Below, in pieces: positions 26,891 to 38,559 of a stretch of DNA of 64,000 nucleotides. The notes beneath the pieces are model-generated. The model had not been told where the DNA came from. It did no database searches and saw only the letters and a list, made by a program, of their open reading frames with translations. The first letter of the stretch is position 1. Every line of letters begins with the position of its first letter. This DNA comes from Loxodes magnus (lineage: Eukaryota > Ciliophora > Karyorelictea > Loxodida > Loxodidae). The translations under genes were made by a program, and so were the position numbers. The DNA lies in contig CAMPDV010000212.1 in the NCBI GenBank assembly GCA_946699065.1, forward strand, positions 310,001-374,000, written 5' to 3'.

Positions 26891-29800
26891 TCTTTTATAG
26901 ATATTAAATAATAAATGATGTATTGCAGATTTACTTACAGTAAATGATTCATAAAGGTATAATTTAATACTTTAAAAATAAATCTAAATGAATTCCAAAA
27001 TAATAGCATAAATAAATTTTACCTTAAAATTATATTTTAAATGATTGAAGCTTTTAATTAATGTCTTCTAGAATCTTAAGTTGCTAGAAAATATTTTATA
27101 ATAAAGCTCTTATTTCTATATTTAATAAATTGAATCAAATATTTTTATTGGTAAATTATTATTTTCTTAATTAATTCCTTAATAAAAATTAATTAGAGGT
27201 CTTTATTTTTAATAAATATTATAGAGAATTAAATTAAAATTTAACTAGCAGAAACTTAAATTGGTTCTTACTAGAAAAAAAATGTTTAACCAGACTTTAA
27301 TAAATATCTATAGAAGCTTTGTCTATTAATCTTAGCAAAAAAAATTAAATAAATTACTTAAAGCATTAAGTTAGAGTAGTTTCTTAGTATAAATAAATTT
27401 TATAATAGGAAGCTTTAATTTATTACTTAGAGCAAAAGATTTAAATCTAGCAATAGTTGTAAACATAATAACTAAATACTTTATCAATTTATTTGAAATC
27501 ATAGAGAATTATTTTAGAATAAAGAGAAGGTAACAATAATTTGAATAAACATTAAGTTATAATTATGAAAAGGATATTAAAATTTTAAGGCTTTAAATTT
27601 AGTAATAAACTATTAAACAAAAAGCCAGTATAATAATCACTTAGATCAGCGCAAATATTAGGATAAAAGAATTAATTTTATCTTCATAAATCTCATATAA
27701 TAATTTTTATTTCACTTTTTATATGTTTTATGCTCATTTTCTTCTATCCTTTTAATTAATTTTAAGATATTAAGTTCATTCAAAAAAGAAAATAATTGAA
27801 AAAGCATGAAAAATAATAATTTTAGTAATTCTTGATATTTTTTATTCTAAGAGTATAATGATTATTTTATATCTAAATATAAGGATAATTAATTTTATTT
27901 GTAGTTTTTAGATAATATCGATTTGATTGCGAGTAAAACAATTTCAGCTACTCTAGTCTATCATAAAATTTTTTATTTATCATTTACTTAACTATTTTTG
28001 TTGCTCATTTATATCATGAGTATTAAAAAGCTTAAATAAACATTTTTTAAGTTCTTGCTTTTTTAACTAATTTTAGAGTGATTTAGATGTAATGAAGATC
28101 TATTAAAAGATAACTATTTAATTTTAGATAAAACTTTATAAACAAAATTAAATTATACTATCTAAAATAATATAGAGCTAATTTAATATTCTATTTATAA
28201 TTCATACCTAAAATATCATATTATGAAGTTTATTACACCTAATATCATAAGAAAATTAGAAACTAAATAAGCTTCGTACTATATTTATTTTCTCAATTTA
28301 AATTACTTTTTTCATTAATCATTTTTCTTCTTCTAAATATTTTTAAATACAAAAAGGCTAGAAATATTAGTTAATAGAATCCTTGCAAAAGAGTATTTAT
28401 CTTGGAATTTTTTTATTTATTTTATAGTTGATGAACAAAATCATTATTTAGGAAAACGCATATATATCGGTTTACAATCATTTATTATCTTTTTTTTCTT
28501 AAATAAATATAAGATACTCTATATACACTCCAAATGCATAGAAATAGAAAAACTTTAAAGCTTTCTCAATTTAATAAAATTTAATAATCTAAACTTTATG
28601 ATTCCGTCAAAAGTATATTACAGCTCTTAAAAAGAATTTTTTAAATAATGATTATAATTTTTTTTCCTTTCCTGATAATAGCATAAAAATGATAAAAGAC
28701 GCAAGAATAAATTAATTTCTTAATTTTTTAAATTTATCTTATATTATACCTAATTACACAAAAAAAAGCACAAGCCAGATACAAATTAAAAATTTACGCT
28801 AAGTACTGATTTCATGCTTTACGTAGTAAAATTTTCTTTCTGATTTATGCAAGTTGTAATTTTGCTACCCAGTATAAAGTATTACCCATACAAAATCTTT
28901 GAAAATTTAAATAGGTCCTGCATTCAATAAATTTAAAGTTTATTATTTTCTTATTATATTTATAAATATTTCTTAATATTTTATTATATAAAAAGCTATA
29001 AATTTATTAAATTGTTATTTTTATTCTTCCCATTTAATAAATATTTGATGTATATCATTTATGTACATTTTTTTTCTCCTATTTTCTAGCTTTTAATTCA
29101 TACTACTAGTCTTTAAGTAGAATGATGGAAATTAATTAGGAAAAATGTCAAAAGTGCATAAACAAAATTGATTTTTTTCATATACTTTAAAAATTAAAAA
29201 AATTCTTAAGCAAACTAAGCAAAAGATGCATAAAACGGTAACAATTTCTAAATATTTTATTCTAGTTACACTCCTAAATAAAGTATAGCATACATAACTT
29301 TGATAATTTTACTCTTCTATAAAAGCAAAATTAAATTGAAAAACTTCTAAATTTCTTATTAAAGTAGGACTTTAAAAATTTGCCAATTATATCCCTATTT
29401 ATTAAAGTATAATAGCTAATTTCGCTTAATGTAAAACTATTTAAAGAAACAAAATTTTAGATTTAATAATATCTTTAAATAAATTGTAGATTAAATAATA
29501 GATAAAAATAAATCTAAGTAAAGCTATAATAATAATCATCTAAATTGAAAGGGAAAAATAGAATTTCTTGAATAAAGAAAATAAATATTATTAATTACAG
29601 GGAAATTAATCTATGTTTTCAATTAAAAATTACCTTTTTTTACTAAACACTTTTAAGATATTTCTATATATCTCTAAAGCTAATTTATATTAAATATTTT
29701 AATAAGCTGGGAAATAATTACATCTCTTTATTTATGATAAATAATTTTTCATGGTGTCTCATAATTAGAAACTACAAAAATAATTTAGATTTGTTGTTTA

Positions 29801-30043
29801 CTCAATAAAAGTTAATATTTAAAAAAAAAAGAAGGTTATTTCTAAGAATATAATTAAATAAAACTGTAAAATTTCTATTTTCTGTATTTTATATTTTTAA
29901 GAATGATGTATATCTTAAACTTTGAATAAAGTACTTAAAAATAATTATTTGTTTTACATTAATTAAGGATAAGTTAGATAATCAACTTTATCTTATTTTT
30001 ATACATTTGCTATTCAAATTGAAGTTATTTAGGTATTATTAAA
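26891..30043. other. AT-rich interior of the left arm, no gene seen
   Basis: Almost pure A/T. No protein-like frame or further tRNA is visible. Confidence 0.5.
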
Positions 30044-30116
30044 GGGGATCTAGCTCAAATGGTAGGGCGCTCGCTTAGCATGCGAGAGGCATTGGGATCG
30101 ATACCCAAGTTCTCCA
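30044..30116 (+). tRNA. tRNA-Ala (anticodon AGC)
   Basis: The cloverleaf has acceptor GGGGATC/GTTCTCC with the G3-U70 pair that marks tRNA-Ala, anticodon stem CTCGC/GCGAG with loop TTAGCAT, and T stem TTGGG/CCCAA. Position 6-67 is a U-U mismatch. The T loop is ATCGATA, with A where nearly all elongator tRNAs have T. A run of five T follows the discriminator base. Confidence 0.93.
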
Positions 30117-30874
30117 TTTTTATTAATTTATGGTTTTAATAAAAGAAATTTTTTGAGATAAAAACTAAATAAAAATATATTAAACTTTATTGCTTTTTTC
30201 ACTTATTTAAACTAATAAATAGATAAAATATATAAAAAGCTTTTGAAATTAATTTTTAAAGACTTTTATACAGCTAATTGTAAAATTTTAATTTTAATGA
30301 AAAATCAGACCAGGATATTTTCCTTTAATTTAGTTATATCTTAGTTTTAAGTTAAAAAAATGCTAAAATAGACTTTTTATCTCAACAAATATTTTTATCT
30401 TTACCTAGATTTATTTTTCTATTTAGTAAAAGCTTATTAGCGTTAATCATAACTTCCATTATTAATTTTTTATAATCTTTAATTTTTAGATTTCGAATAT
30501 TAAATTCTTTTAAAAGAAAACCTTAAAAACTATATAAAAATAAATAAAAATTTAAAGTTATGATTATTTAATTAGTCAGAAATATATTTAAATAATTATT
30601 TTATCATCACATAATTAAGCTTATTCAGATTCGTCTATAAATAAATATTTCTATATTAAAATTAAAGATAAATAAATGAATATAACTAATTTGCACAACT
30701 TAGACAAGGAAATTCATCTTTTACCATTCCTAAAATATTAGAAATAAAAAAGTGATATTGTTGCTTTAAATTTAGTAGTTGCATAAGTTTAATTATTTAT
30801 TTTTACAAAATATAATAGAATTTACTTATAGCATAATTTATTTATAAATATAAAGGATATTATAAATTAAATAA
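30117..30874. other. AT-rich spacer
   Basis: No motif seen between tRNA-Ala and the first small paralogous gene. Confidence 0.5.
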
Positions 30875-31246
30875 ATGACTGGGAATAAAATTTAAGCACT
30901 TACTTAAATTAAAGATTCAAATTCGAAATGTTGTTATGCTATATATGGAACAAGTAATGATAGTTTGCTAAGTTAGGAAGAAAGTTAGAAAGATTAAGAA
31001 GAATCTTTATTTTATTTTACCTAATTAGAGATAATAATAAATTTGAGTAAAAATGAGAGAAAATAAATAATTAGGAACAATTATCTAGACAGTAAAGAGG
31101 AGATTAGTCAAATTTAGTAAATGTTTCCTGATAAATAAAACTTATTAAAAGTCTATCAAGACAGAATGCTTAAATAACTAAAAAAATTGTAAAGAAGATA
31201 AAACTCTAAAATATTTTAAGTTAGAAAGGAAAATGAAGAGAGTTGA
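30875..31246 (+). CDS. Small acidic/Gln-rich protein, paralogue 1
   Basis: ATG to TGA in one frame, 123 codons, with TAA/TAG as Gln. Its core (YGTSNDSLLSQEES, ERKQIIRNNYLDS, ISQIQQMFPDKQ, KVYQDRMLKQLKK) is shared at protein level with the minus-strand ORF at 31,680-32,024. DNA differences are concentrated at silent or conservative sites, which argues for past coding selection. The aligned ends of both copies stop at TGA, so here TGA is a terminator. No known domain. The C-terminal half is probably helical. Confidence 0.65.
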
Positions 31247-31679
31247 TTATTGACATTTATATTTAAATATAAATAAATTTTAAAATATAAAATAGATACC
31301 ATTTGAATATTCCTCATCAACTATATCATTTTAAACTAAATGCTTAATATATTAAATAAGCAATAGCACTTATATTATATACTCATCTTACAGATCAATA
31401 ACTTTTAAAATTTATTTTTTATTTTTTAGTTTTAGTCATTTTCTTAAAAATTATATTAGATATTTTTCAATTAATATTCAGTTAATTAAGCATAAAGTTG
31501 GGTAAGTAGATTATGATATGAAGATATAAAAGGAAAAAATATATATCTATTAATATATAAATTATTAGTTAAAAAATGATAAGAGTTTTTAGAAATATTA
31601 AAATACTTATCTATTTTATATTTAAAGTTTTATTATTTAACATAATTTATCGATTATCAGTTCTCTTCATTTTCCTTCT
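31247..31679. other. AT-rich segment between the convergent paralogues
   Basis: About 430 bases of A/T-rich sequence separating the two stop codons. It presumably contains both 3' ends. Confidence 0.5.
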
Positions 31680-32024
31680 TCATTTCAAGCATTTTAGAGT
31701 CTACTCTTCTTTATTATTTATTATTTTTTTTATTTATTTTAACATTTTGTCTTGATAGACTTTTATTAAATCTTATTTATCAGGAAACATTTACTAAATT
31801 TGACTTATTTTATCTAGACTATCTAGTAAATTTATCCTAATTATTTATTTTCTCTCATCTGGAGTTAAGTTTTTTATTACCTCTAATAAGGTAAAGTAAA
31901 ATTCAGGTGCTTCTTAATCTTCCTAACTTGACAAATTATCATTACTTGTTCCATAAGTAGCTTAACTACATTTCGATTACGACTTCCTATACTAAGTAAG
32001 AGCTAAACTTTGAGTTTCCTTCAT
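31680..32024 (-). CDS. Small acidic/Gln-rich protein, paralogue 2
   Basis: ATG at 32024, TGA at 31682-31680, 114 codons. It matches paralogue 1 over most of its length: YGTSNDNLSSQED, FYFTLLEVIKNL, ERKQIIRINLLDS, ISQIQQMFPDKQ, KVYQDKMLKQIKK. A one-base shift inside the A/T-rich stretch after KKI changes the last residues. In the alternative frame the paralogue-1-like ending KKENEEN and its TGA (31,669-31,667) are still present. So this copy is either slightly truncated or uses the other frame. Function unknown. Confidence 0.6.
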
Positions 32025-32754
32025 TTTATTGATTTATAAAATTTGTAAGATTTATGATTATATAATGTTGTAAATGATTTCTATTATATTTTAATAAAAT
32101 AAATAATTAATTTAGTTTTCTATTAATCTCTTAGATAAATGCTATCATTCTTTATTTTAGTATTTAAAGAATGATAAAATATTAATTTCCTTATCTAAAT
32201 TTTAATTTGTTTATATTAATTAAAATATCTTTACCTTCAATCTAATTGTTACATTTGTATAAATCCAAATTAATTTAATTATTAGATAATTAAATTATTA
32301 TAATAAATTCATTTCTAACAAATTCAAAAATCATATCTTTAAATCTATTTTATTGTTAAAAAGTGTAAAAGGAATTATTTTTGAATCATTTCCCTTTCTA
32401 AATTAAATTTTATAAGAATTTTATACTGAAAATAATTAATATCGTTAGTAATTTTATTTAAGTACATTAATTTTGCCAATGAAGTAGGCTAAATATTGAT
32501 TTTGTTATGAAAAAAATGTACTTTAGCTTTATGATAAACCTTTAAAATAGATATATAATAAAAACTAATATATGATATTTTCTATTAAAGATATTTAAAT
32601 CCTTAAGTATCAATTTTTTTATTTCAAAATGAAAATAGCAAGTTATATTTAATTTTAAAGCTATTGTAAACTCAAATACTATCTCTATATGTTGAACCCT
32701 AATTATTTGTATTTTTATCTAATTTTTATTTAAAAAAATATTAATTATATAAAA
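32025..32754. other. AT-rich spacer
   Basis: No motif seen between the second paralogue and tRNA-Leu. Confidence 0.5.
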
Positions 32755-32838
32755 TGGCAGCTGAGGGATTCAAACCCACGCGCACTAGTGTGCAACAGAT
32801 CTTAAGTCTGTCTCTTTAACCGACTCAGACAAACAGCC
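32755..32838 (-). tRNA. tRNA-Leu (anticodon TAA)
   Basis: 84 nt with a long variable arm, as in class II tRNAs. The anticodon stem is ACAGA/TCTGT with loop CTTAAGA, so it reads UUA. The acceptor GGCTGTT/AGCTGCC has one U-U mismatch, and the T stem GTGGG/CCCTC has one more. A TTTT run follows on the transcribed strand. The two mismatches leave some doubt whether it is fully functional. The anticodon is UAA, so it is not a Gln suppressor tRNA, which would carry UUA or CUA. Confidence 0.88.
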
Positions 32839-34777
32839 TTAAAATTACTATTATTGAGTGTTTATAAACTTTTAAATAATAGTTGAATATAAAATAAATA
32901 AAATGATAATACTGTGTGAAATAGTTTCTATCTATAATGATAATTAACTAAATCTTATCTTTAAAATAAATACTAAACTAAAAATTAAAAATGTAAGATA
33001 TTTAAGAATTTTAATTAAAGCTATTTTAAATAAAAAATAACTTAGATATTTATAAATTTCTATCTTAAATATAGTTTTTATTTAAAAGTTATAATTTGAA
33101 TAAGTTTTCAAGGTTGATAGAAAAGTTAGTATTTTTACTTATAATGAATAAATTTTATTTAATAAATTAAGATAATAGTGATCTACTTTATTATTTATCT
33201 AAGAAATAATTAATATCATAATTTATGAATATTTATAAAGATAGAAAAATATCTAATAATTTATTTATAGTAAATGCTTTAAAATAAAAATGTATTTTTT
33301 AATTAATAATAATTAAGTATAATTAATTATAAAGAGTATATACTTGTTGTAAGTATAAACATTTAAATAATGAGAATAAATATTAAATGTAACTAATTAT
33401 TTTAGCAATATATTATTATTTACTAATTATTTATATTTTATTAAAATTAATAAGAAGCTTAGCTGAAGTATAATATTCATTTATTTAGTGTTATATTAAG
33501 TTAATTTTATTAATTAAAAGTGTTAATTTATAGAATTTATTTATCTATTTCCTACAAATTAATTGGAGTAAAATGGTTGTTAATTATAATTAGTATAACT
33601 TATTTTATTTATATAGATTATTTTATATTTAGCTAGATTTATTTTATTTCTAAGTTTATTTTCTAATTTTACTCAATGTTCTTTATAATTTATCTATAAT
33701 GTATGCTTAATCAAATAGAGCTTTATGAACACATTTTTTATTCTAAATCTTAAAAAAGGCAAAATAAAAGTTATACATATCTTATGAGTATTATTTTTCT
33801 TGTGAAAAGAGTTTATTACATAATATAAAGTTTAAAATATAAAAATAGTTACTAAAAGATATCCAAATAAAAGTGATAACACTCATATTTTATGTACTAA
33901 ACTACAGATTATTTAGTTTAAAAATTGTTAAATAGTAACAACCTCCAAATTAAATAATCTAAGCTTTTTAATAAGAAAGATATTAATTAATTTTTGGATT
34001 ATTTTTAAATATAACTTTCCTAAAATAATTTATAATATAAATATAAAGTTCTAAAGAAGTTAATTTTGATTAAATGAAAAATAAATAAGAATATAGATGA
34101 TTATACTAGCTTAATACAAATATAGAATAATTTTAGAATTATTAGAATAATTAATTGATAAATATAGTTTTAATTATTAAATACACTGAATTATAATATA
34201 AATTATAAAATATTAAGTTTAAATTACTAATATAATTATTATATAGAAATTAATATATTCTAAAATCAAATCTAATTCTTTTTATTTCTAAAGAGTGCTT
34301 TAAAAGCAAATTCTTATCTAGCAAATACGAACATTAATTTTAGAATAGCTCATGGCCATTAAGTGTTTCTTAAAGAAGAAAAATTTAAACTAGGTATCAT
34401 CATTACTAATATATTTGATTACTATTTAAATAAATAAAGATAAAATTTACTTAATAATTACTATTTTATCTATTATAATGTAAAATAATTAAACCTTAAT
34501 AATACACAAGAGGCAATTAAAATTATAAAATCATTAATTAAATCAAAAGCTATGAGAAAACTTTTATTATATAAGTGAAAATTACTTATATTACAATATA
34601 AAATATACAACTATAATCATTTATAATGAAAACCCTAAAATTATAAAATAAAATCATTTATATTTAGTTAATAATCAAATATTTATAATCAGTCAACTAA
34701 TAAAGTTCTTTAAGTCCTTAGATCCTTTAGAAAAAGAAGTACAGTAATTCAAATCAAATATAGAAATATTTTGCGGT
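32839..34777. other. AT-rich spacer, with a possible N-terminal extension of the kinase
   Basis: No gene is seen to about 34,340. From ATG 34352 the kinase frame stays open, and from about 34,650 it becomes protein-like (LIKFFKSLDPLEKEVQQF). The kinase may therefore start upstream of the ATG I chose. Confidence 0.4.
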
Positions 34778-35794
34778 ATGTCCACAAAAGGGTTTTATAA
34801 ATGTAGAGAATATTACGAATCTTAGCCACAAAATTAGGAAGGAAACTGTGGAAACAATAAAGACAAATGACGTTTTTATTGCTGTGCAAATTGTAAATAA
34901 AATTATGAGTAGAGATAAAATTAAATAAGCCATTAATAGTTCATGTCTTTCCCTTAACCAATTGCTTAAAATTAATAAAGCAGCTCATATCAAATAAAAT
35001 CTAATCCTAAAAACGTTAAACTATTAGATTGTCAAAGTTTTACTTAAAAAGAGAAATTAGGATCTGGAGCATTTGGAACTGTGTTCAAAGGAGAATGGAA
35101 TCAAAAAGAGGTAGCAATAAAATAATTGACAGGATAAAATTTAAGTTTAGAAGCAAAAGAAGAATTTCTATAAGAAATGCAAATAATGTATGAATTAAAT
35201 CATAAAAATGTAGTAAAGCTTTATGGAATTTGCCTTACTCCTTTCTCATTGATAATTAAGCTGGGATAATGTTCTCTATATGACTTTTTACAAAGTAACG
35301 AATAGATTACTTGAGAAGCAAGATATTAAATTTCTTATGATATTGCTTTAGGTATTTAATATATTCATAGTAAAAATATCCTGCATAGAGATCTAAAGAG
35401 CTAAAATATTATTATGAACAAATGAAACAGAGCTATGATTTGCGACTTTGGTCTTCCTTGGAATTAAAAATCAGATAATTAAATAATAAAATAAATTTTA
35501 TAAGGAGAAAGAGAATAAATTCCTTAGGATTGTCCATAATAATTTTCTGATATTATTTCTAGATGTTGGTCATAATAGCCAAATTGGAGAATAAGTATTG
35601 AGGAAATTATTAATAAGTTATAAGAGGGAATCTAATAATAAATTGAAATTAAAGGTTAGGAAGAGTAATAATTTAATTATAATTGCAATTAACTTTAATT
35701 ATCAAATAATCAATCATCGAATATTTAGATACCTGGAGGGTAAAATTCGGGAAGATAAAGCTTATTATCAAGTACTCCAGCTTTTTTGAATTGA
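34778..35794 (+). CDS. TKL-like protein kinase with a shortened C-lobe
   Basis: 338 codons from ATG 34778 to TGA 35792. A Cys-rich Gln/Asn N-terminus (residues about 1-85) precedes the kinase: LGSGAFGTVFKGEW (Gly loop), EVAIKQ (catalytic Lys), EFLQEMQIMYEL (helix C Glu), HRDLKSQNI (catalytic loop), CDFGL (Mg-binding DFG). IT-W-EARYQIS has Trp as TGA at codon 179 exactly where TKL kinases have Trp. After DFG the sequence runs almost directly to REQIPQDCPQ and RCWSQQPNWRIS, the C-terminal kinase blocks. The APE motif and helix F (about 60 residues) are missing, so activity is doubtful. A tail ending LLSSTPAFLN precedes the stop. Confidence 0.85.
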
Positions 35795-37132
35795 TAAACA
35801 AAAAGATTTATAACAATTAAAAATAAAAATAGATTTATTTAAATATAGATATTTTATTATTAAATAGGATTATAATTAAATTTTAATTTTTTAATAAAAT
35901 TCTTAAAAATAACTACTTAAATTTAATAATTAAGATAGTTAAGTTATTATAGATTATTTTAAATATTTTAAATATCTAAGTATTTATTTAATCTCTATTC
36001 TTTAAATTTAAAATTTCGTGTTTATGTTCATCAAATTCCTATGAGATAATTAATCAAAAGGGCTAAAATAAATAAATACTTGTTTATAAAGATATTATTA
36101 ATGAAGAAAGTAATTTTATAGAAATTTATAACCAAAAATAAAAGTATCTACATAGCAGTTTGTTTGAATTACTATAGTGGATAAACTTAAGTCTTTAGAT
36201 ATGTTTCATGCTTGACTATTTGACTAATTATCTCAAGCTAAAAATTATTAAATTTGGCTTATTAAATAAAAATTAGAAATAATATTGTAATTAGATGAGA
36301 CTTGTTAGCGCAAACTTAGTTTATTGATTTATATAGCCTAAAATTCTGTCAGGCAATGAAGATTGCTTTAAAAAAATTAAATATATTTAAAATTAAAATT
36401 TCTAATTTTATACATCTTAAAAGACAAAGCATCATAAAATAAAAGATAAACAATTTTAAATAATATGATATAAATTTAAGCTTATATTAGTAATATTATG
36501 AAATTTAAAGTAAATAATAAAAAGTTTTATATCTTAAATAGCATTAAAGATTGATATTAATAAATAAAAATATTAATTATAAAAACATTAAAATCAGAAG
36601 CAATATATTATTTATTAAAGATAAATTAATTAAAAATTTTAAAAAATAATAAAGAAATAAATTAATAGCATTATTCATTAAAATAGCATAAAATTAAAAA
36701 TAAAATATTATCAAGAAAATAAATAAAAAATAAATGGAAAAATTCTTAAAAAAAAATATGTTAAAGTTTTATAAACTTTAAAAATAATTTAAATTAATAT
36801 AAATTAATATAAAAGTTCTAGTAAAAAGAAAACTAAATTTTATCATGCTAATTTATAAAAAAAGATGAATTGAAGAAAATTGAAAAAACACAAAAAATTA
36901 TAAATCTTACAGATTTTATGAAATTATTAATATAAAAAATTAAAAAAAGCCAACAAATTATAATGGTCAAACTTAGAAATGCAGATCACAAAATCTTTTT
37001 AAATCTTAAGCAAAATTTAGATTTTATATTAATAATTTTTAAAATATCTTATAAAAAAATTATTTTATATTTTCATCTTTCAATTAAAAAAATTTATCTT
37101 ATTATTTCTAAAATAAAATAAAAAAATTATAA
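35795..37132. other. AT-rich spacer
   Basis: A/T-rich. No gene or RNA is seen between the kinase and tRNA-Met. Confidence 0.5.
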
Positions 37133-37205
37133 TGCGGTTTGTGAGGATCGAACTCACGACCTTCAGATTATGAGACTGACGCGCTACCGACTGCGCTAAA
37201 ACCGC
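37133..37205 (-). tRNA. tRNA-Met (anticodon CAT), elongator type
   Basis: The acceptor GCGGTTT/AAACCGC is perfect, the D arm is GCGC...GCGC, the anticodon loop is CTCATAA, and the T arm GTGAG-TTCGATC-CTCAC is perfect. The T loop has the normal TTCGA, and the anticodon stem lacks the three G-C pairs of an initiator, so elongator Met is favoured. A T-run follows a few bases downstream on the transcribed strand. Confidence 0.95.
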
Positions 37206-38486
37206 CTTATTATTAACATATACAATTTATATTAATAGCTCTATTATATTGCTATTTACATTCTGTAAATTTTATACTTTAAACAACAATATTTGTTGTA
37301 TTTTTTAAATAGTCTTTCAAAAATTATCTCAATCAATTTATTCAAATATTTTATTTTTTAATTCTGTTTATTAAGTTTGAGAGTTTATATTTTTCAAATT
37401 TCATAAATATATTTTTAGATATGCTTTTAAGAAGATGCTTATAAACCCTTTTTATTGCCTTTTTATTGCTTTGAAAAATATTTGAACAGATTTTTTTGCA
37501 TAATATTTAAATTTTTTTAAGTTAACTATTAAAATAAACTATATTTAAATTATTTTGATTTTCAAAGAGTATTTTTTTTAAGATAAGTTTAGGCAATTAA
37601 TTTTATATATATTTATTCATAATCTTTAAAATATTTTAAGATTTCTAATCTAAAATATGTAAAATTTTTAGTAAAATTTAAGATTTAAAATTATTTTATA
37701 AAATTAAATATAATTAAATTATCAAAGAAAAATTAAAATAAAATGAAAATTCACTCTAAATTTCTTAAAATAAAAAATATAATATTAATTTAAATAATAG
37801 TATATTTCTATTTTTTATTTAAAATTAAGATATTAAAAATTTAATTAAAACTTATAACTTTTTTATTTACTACAAATATTCGAATTGTTTAATTGTTTAA
37901 TTTTAAATATTATTAATTTATATATATTTTATAACTTTAAAATAAAAAGAAGTTCTCTTTAAATAATTAAATATTTGATTTAAAAATAATTAAAATGCTT
38001 TTATAAGTTGAAATAAATATAATTTTTTTTTAATTATAGAATACAATTTAAAATAAATCCAAAAGAAATTCAATAAAAATCATTTATGAAAAATTTCCCT
38101 CAATCACACTAAAAAAATTCCAAGTAAATTTCATAAAAATAATAATTTTAAAGATTTTAAAGCAATATTTTATTAATTTAACTTTAATTCAGCTAAATAA
38201 ATTTTTTAATTAAAGAAAAAAATTAAAAAATATTTCTTATTTCCTATTTAATATTAAATTTTAGAATTTTCTATATAAAAATATTTAAATTAAATTTCAA
38301 AAGTTTTTTATAAATCTTTTATCTATTTATCAGTTTAAATAAACGAAAAAAAAGTCTTAAAATATTTCTGATTATTTTTATCTAAAAAATATCTTATTTA
38401 TATAATTTTAATTTAATTGTTAGCTAAGTATTATAGAATTTCTTGACTTAATTTATTATTTTTATAAAAACTTGAAGCAATAAAAA
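37206..38486. other. AT-rich spacer
   Basis: Nearly pure A/T, no gene seen. Confidence 0.5.
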
Positions 38487-38559
38487 TGGAGAACTTAGGT
38501 ATCGATCTCAATGCCTCTCGCATGCTAAGCGAGCATTCTACCATTTGAGCTAGATCCCC
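38487..38559 (-). tRNA. tRNA-Ala (anticodon AGC), second copy with weakened stems
   Basis: It shares the acceptor (G3-U70), the anticodon arm and the unusual ATCGATA T loop with the 30.0 kb copy. Relative to that copy the D stem changes from GGGC to GAAT and the T stem from TTGGG/CCCAA to TTGAG/CCTAA, creating a G-U pair and C-A mismatches. Five T follow on its strand. It is probably a decaying duplicate inside the inverted arm. Confidence 0.85.

Larger units (their letters stand above)
26778..30125 (+). repeat. Left arm of a tRNA-bearing inverted duplication
   Basis: tRNA-Val and tRNA-Ala start 3,226 bases apart here. The same pair lies inverted at 38.5-41.8 kb, 3,204 bases apart. Flanks match too: the sequence after tRNA-Val (GATATTAAATAATAAAT, then ...TTTACTTACAGTAAATGA) and the leader before tRNA-Ala (GATTTAGGTATTATTAAAG-like) recur in reverse complement next to the other copies. 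The arm interior is A/T-rich, and I checked similarity only at the ends. Confidence 0.7.

Noticed and set aside
32755-32838. Suppressor tRNA-Gln reading UAA
   Set aside because: The anticodon itself is UAA, which reads UUA (Leu), and the long variable arm is that of tRNA-Leu.
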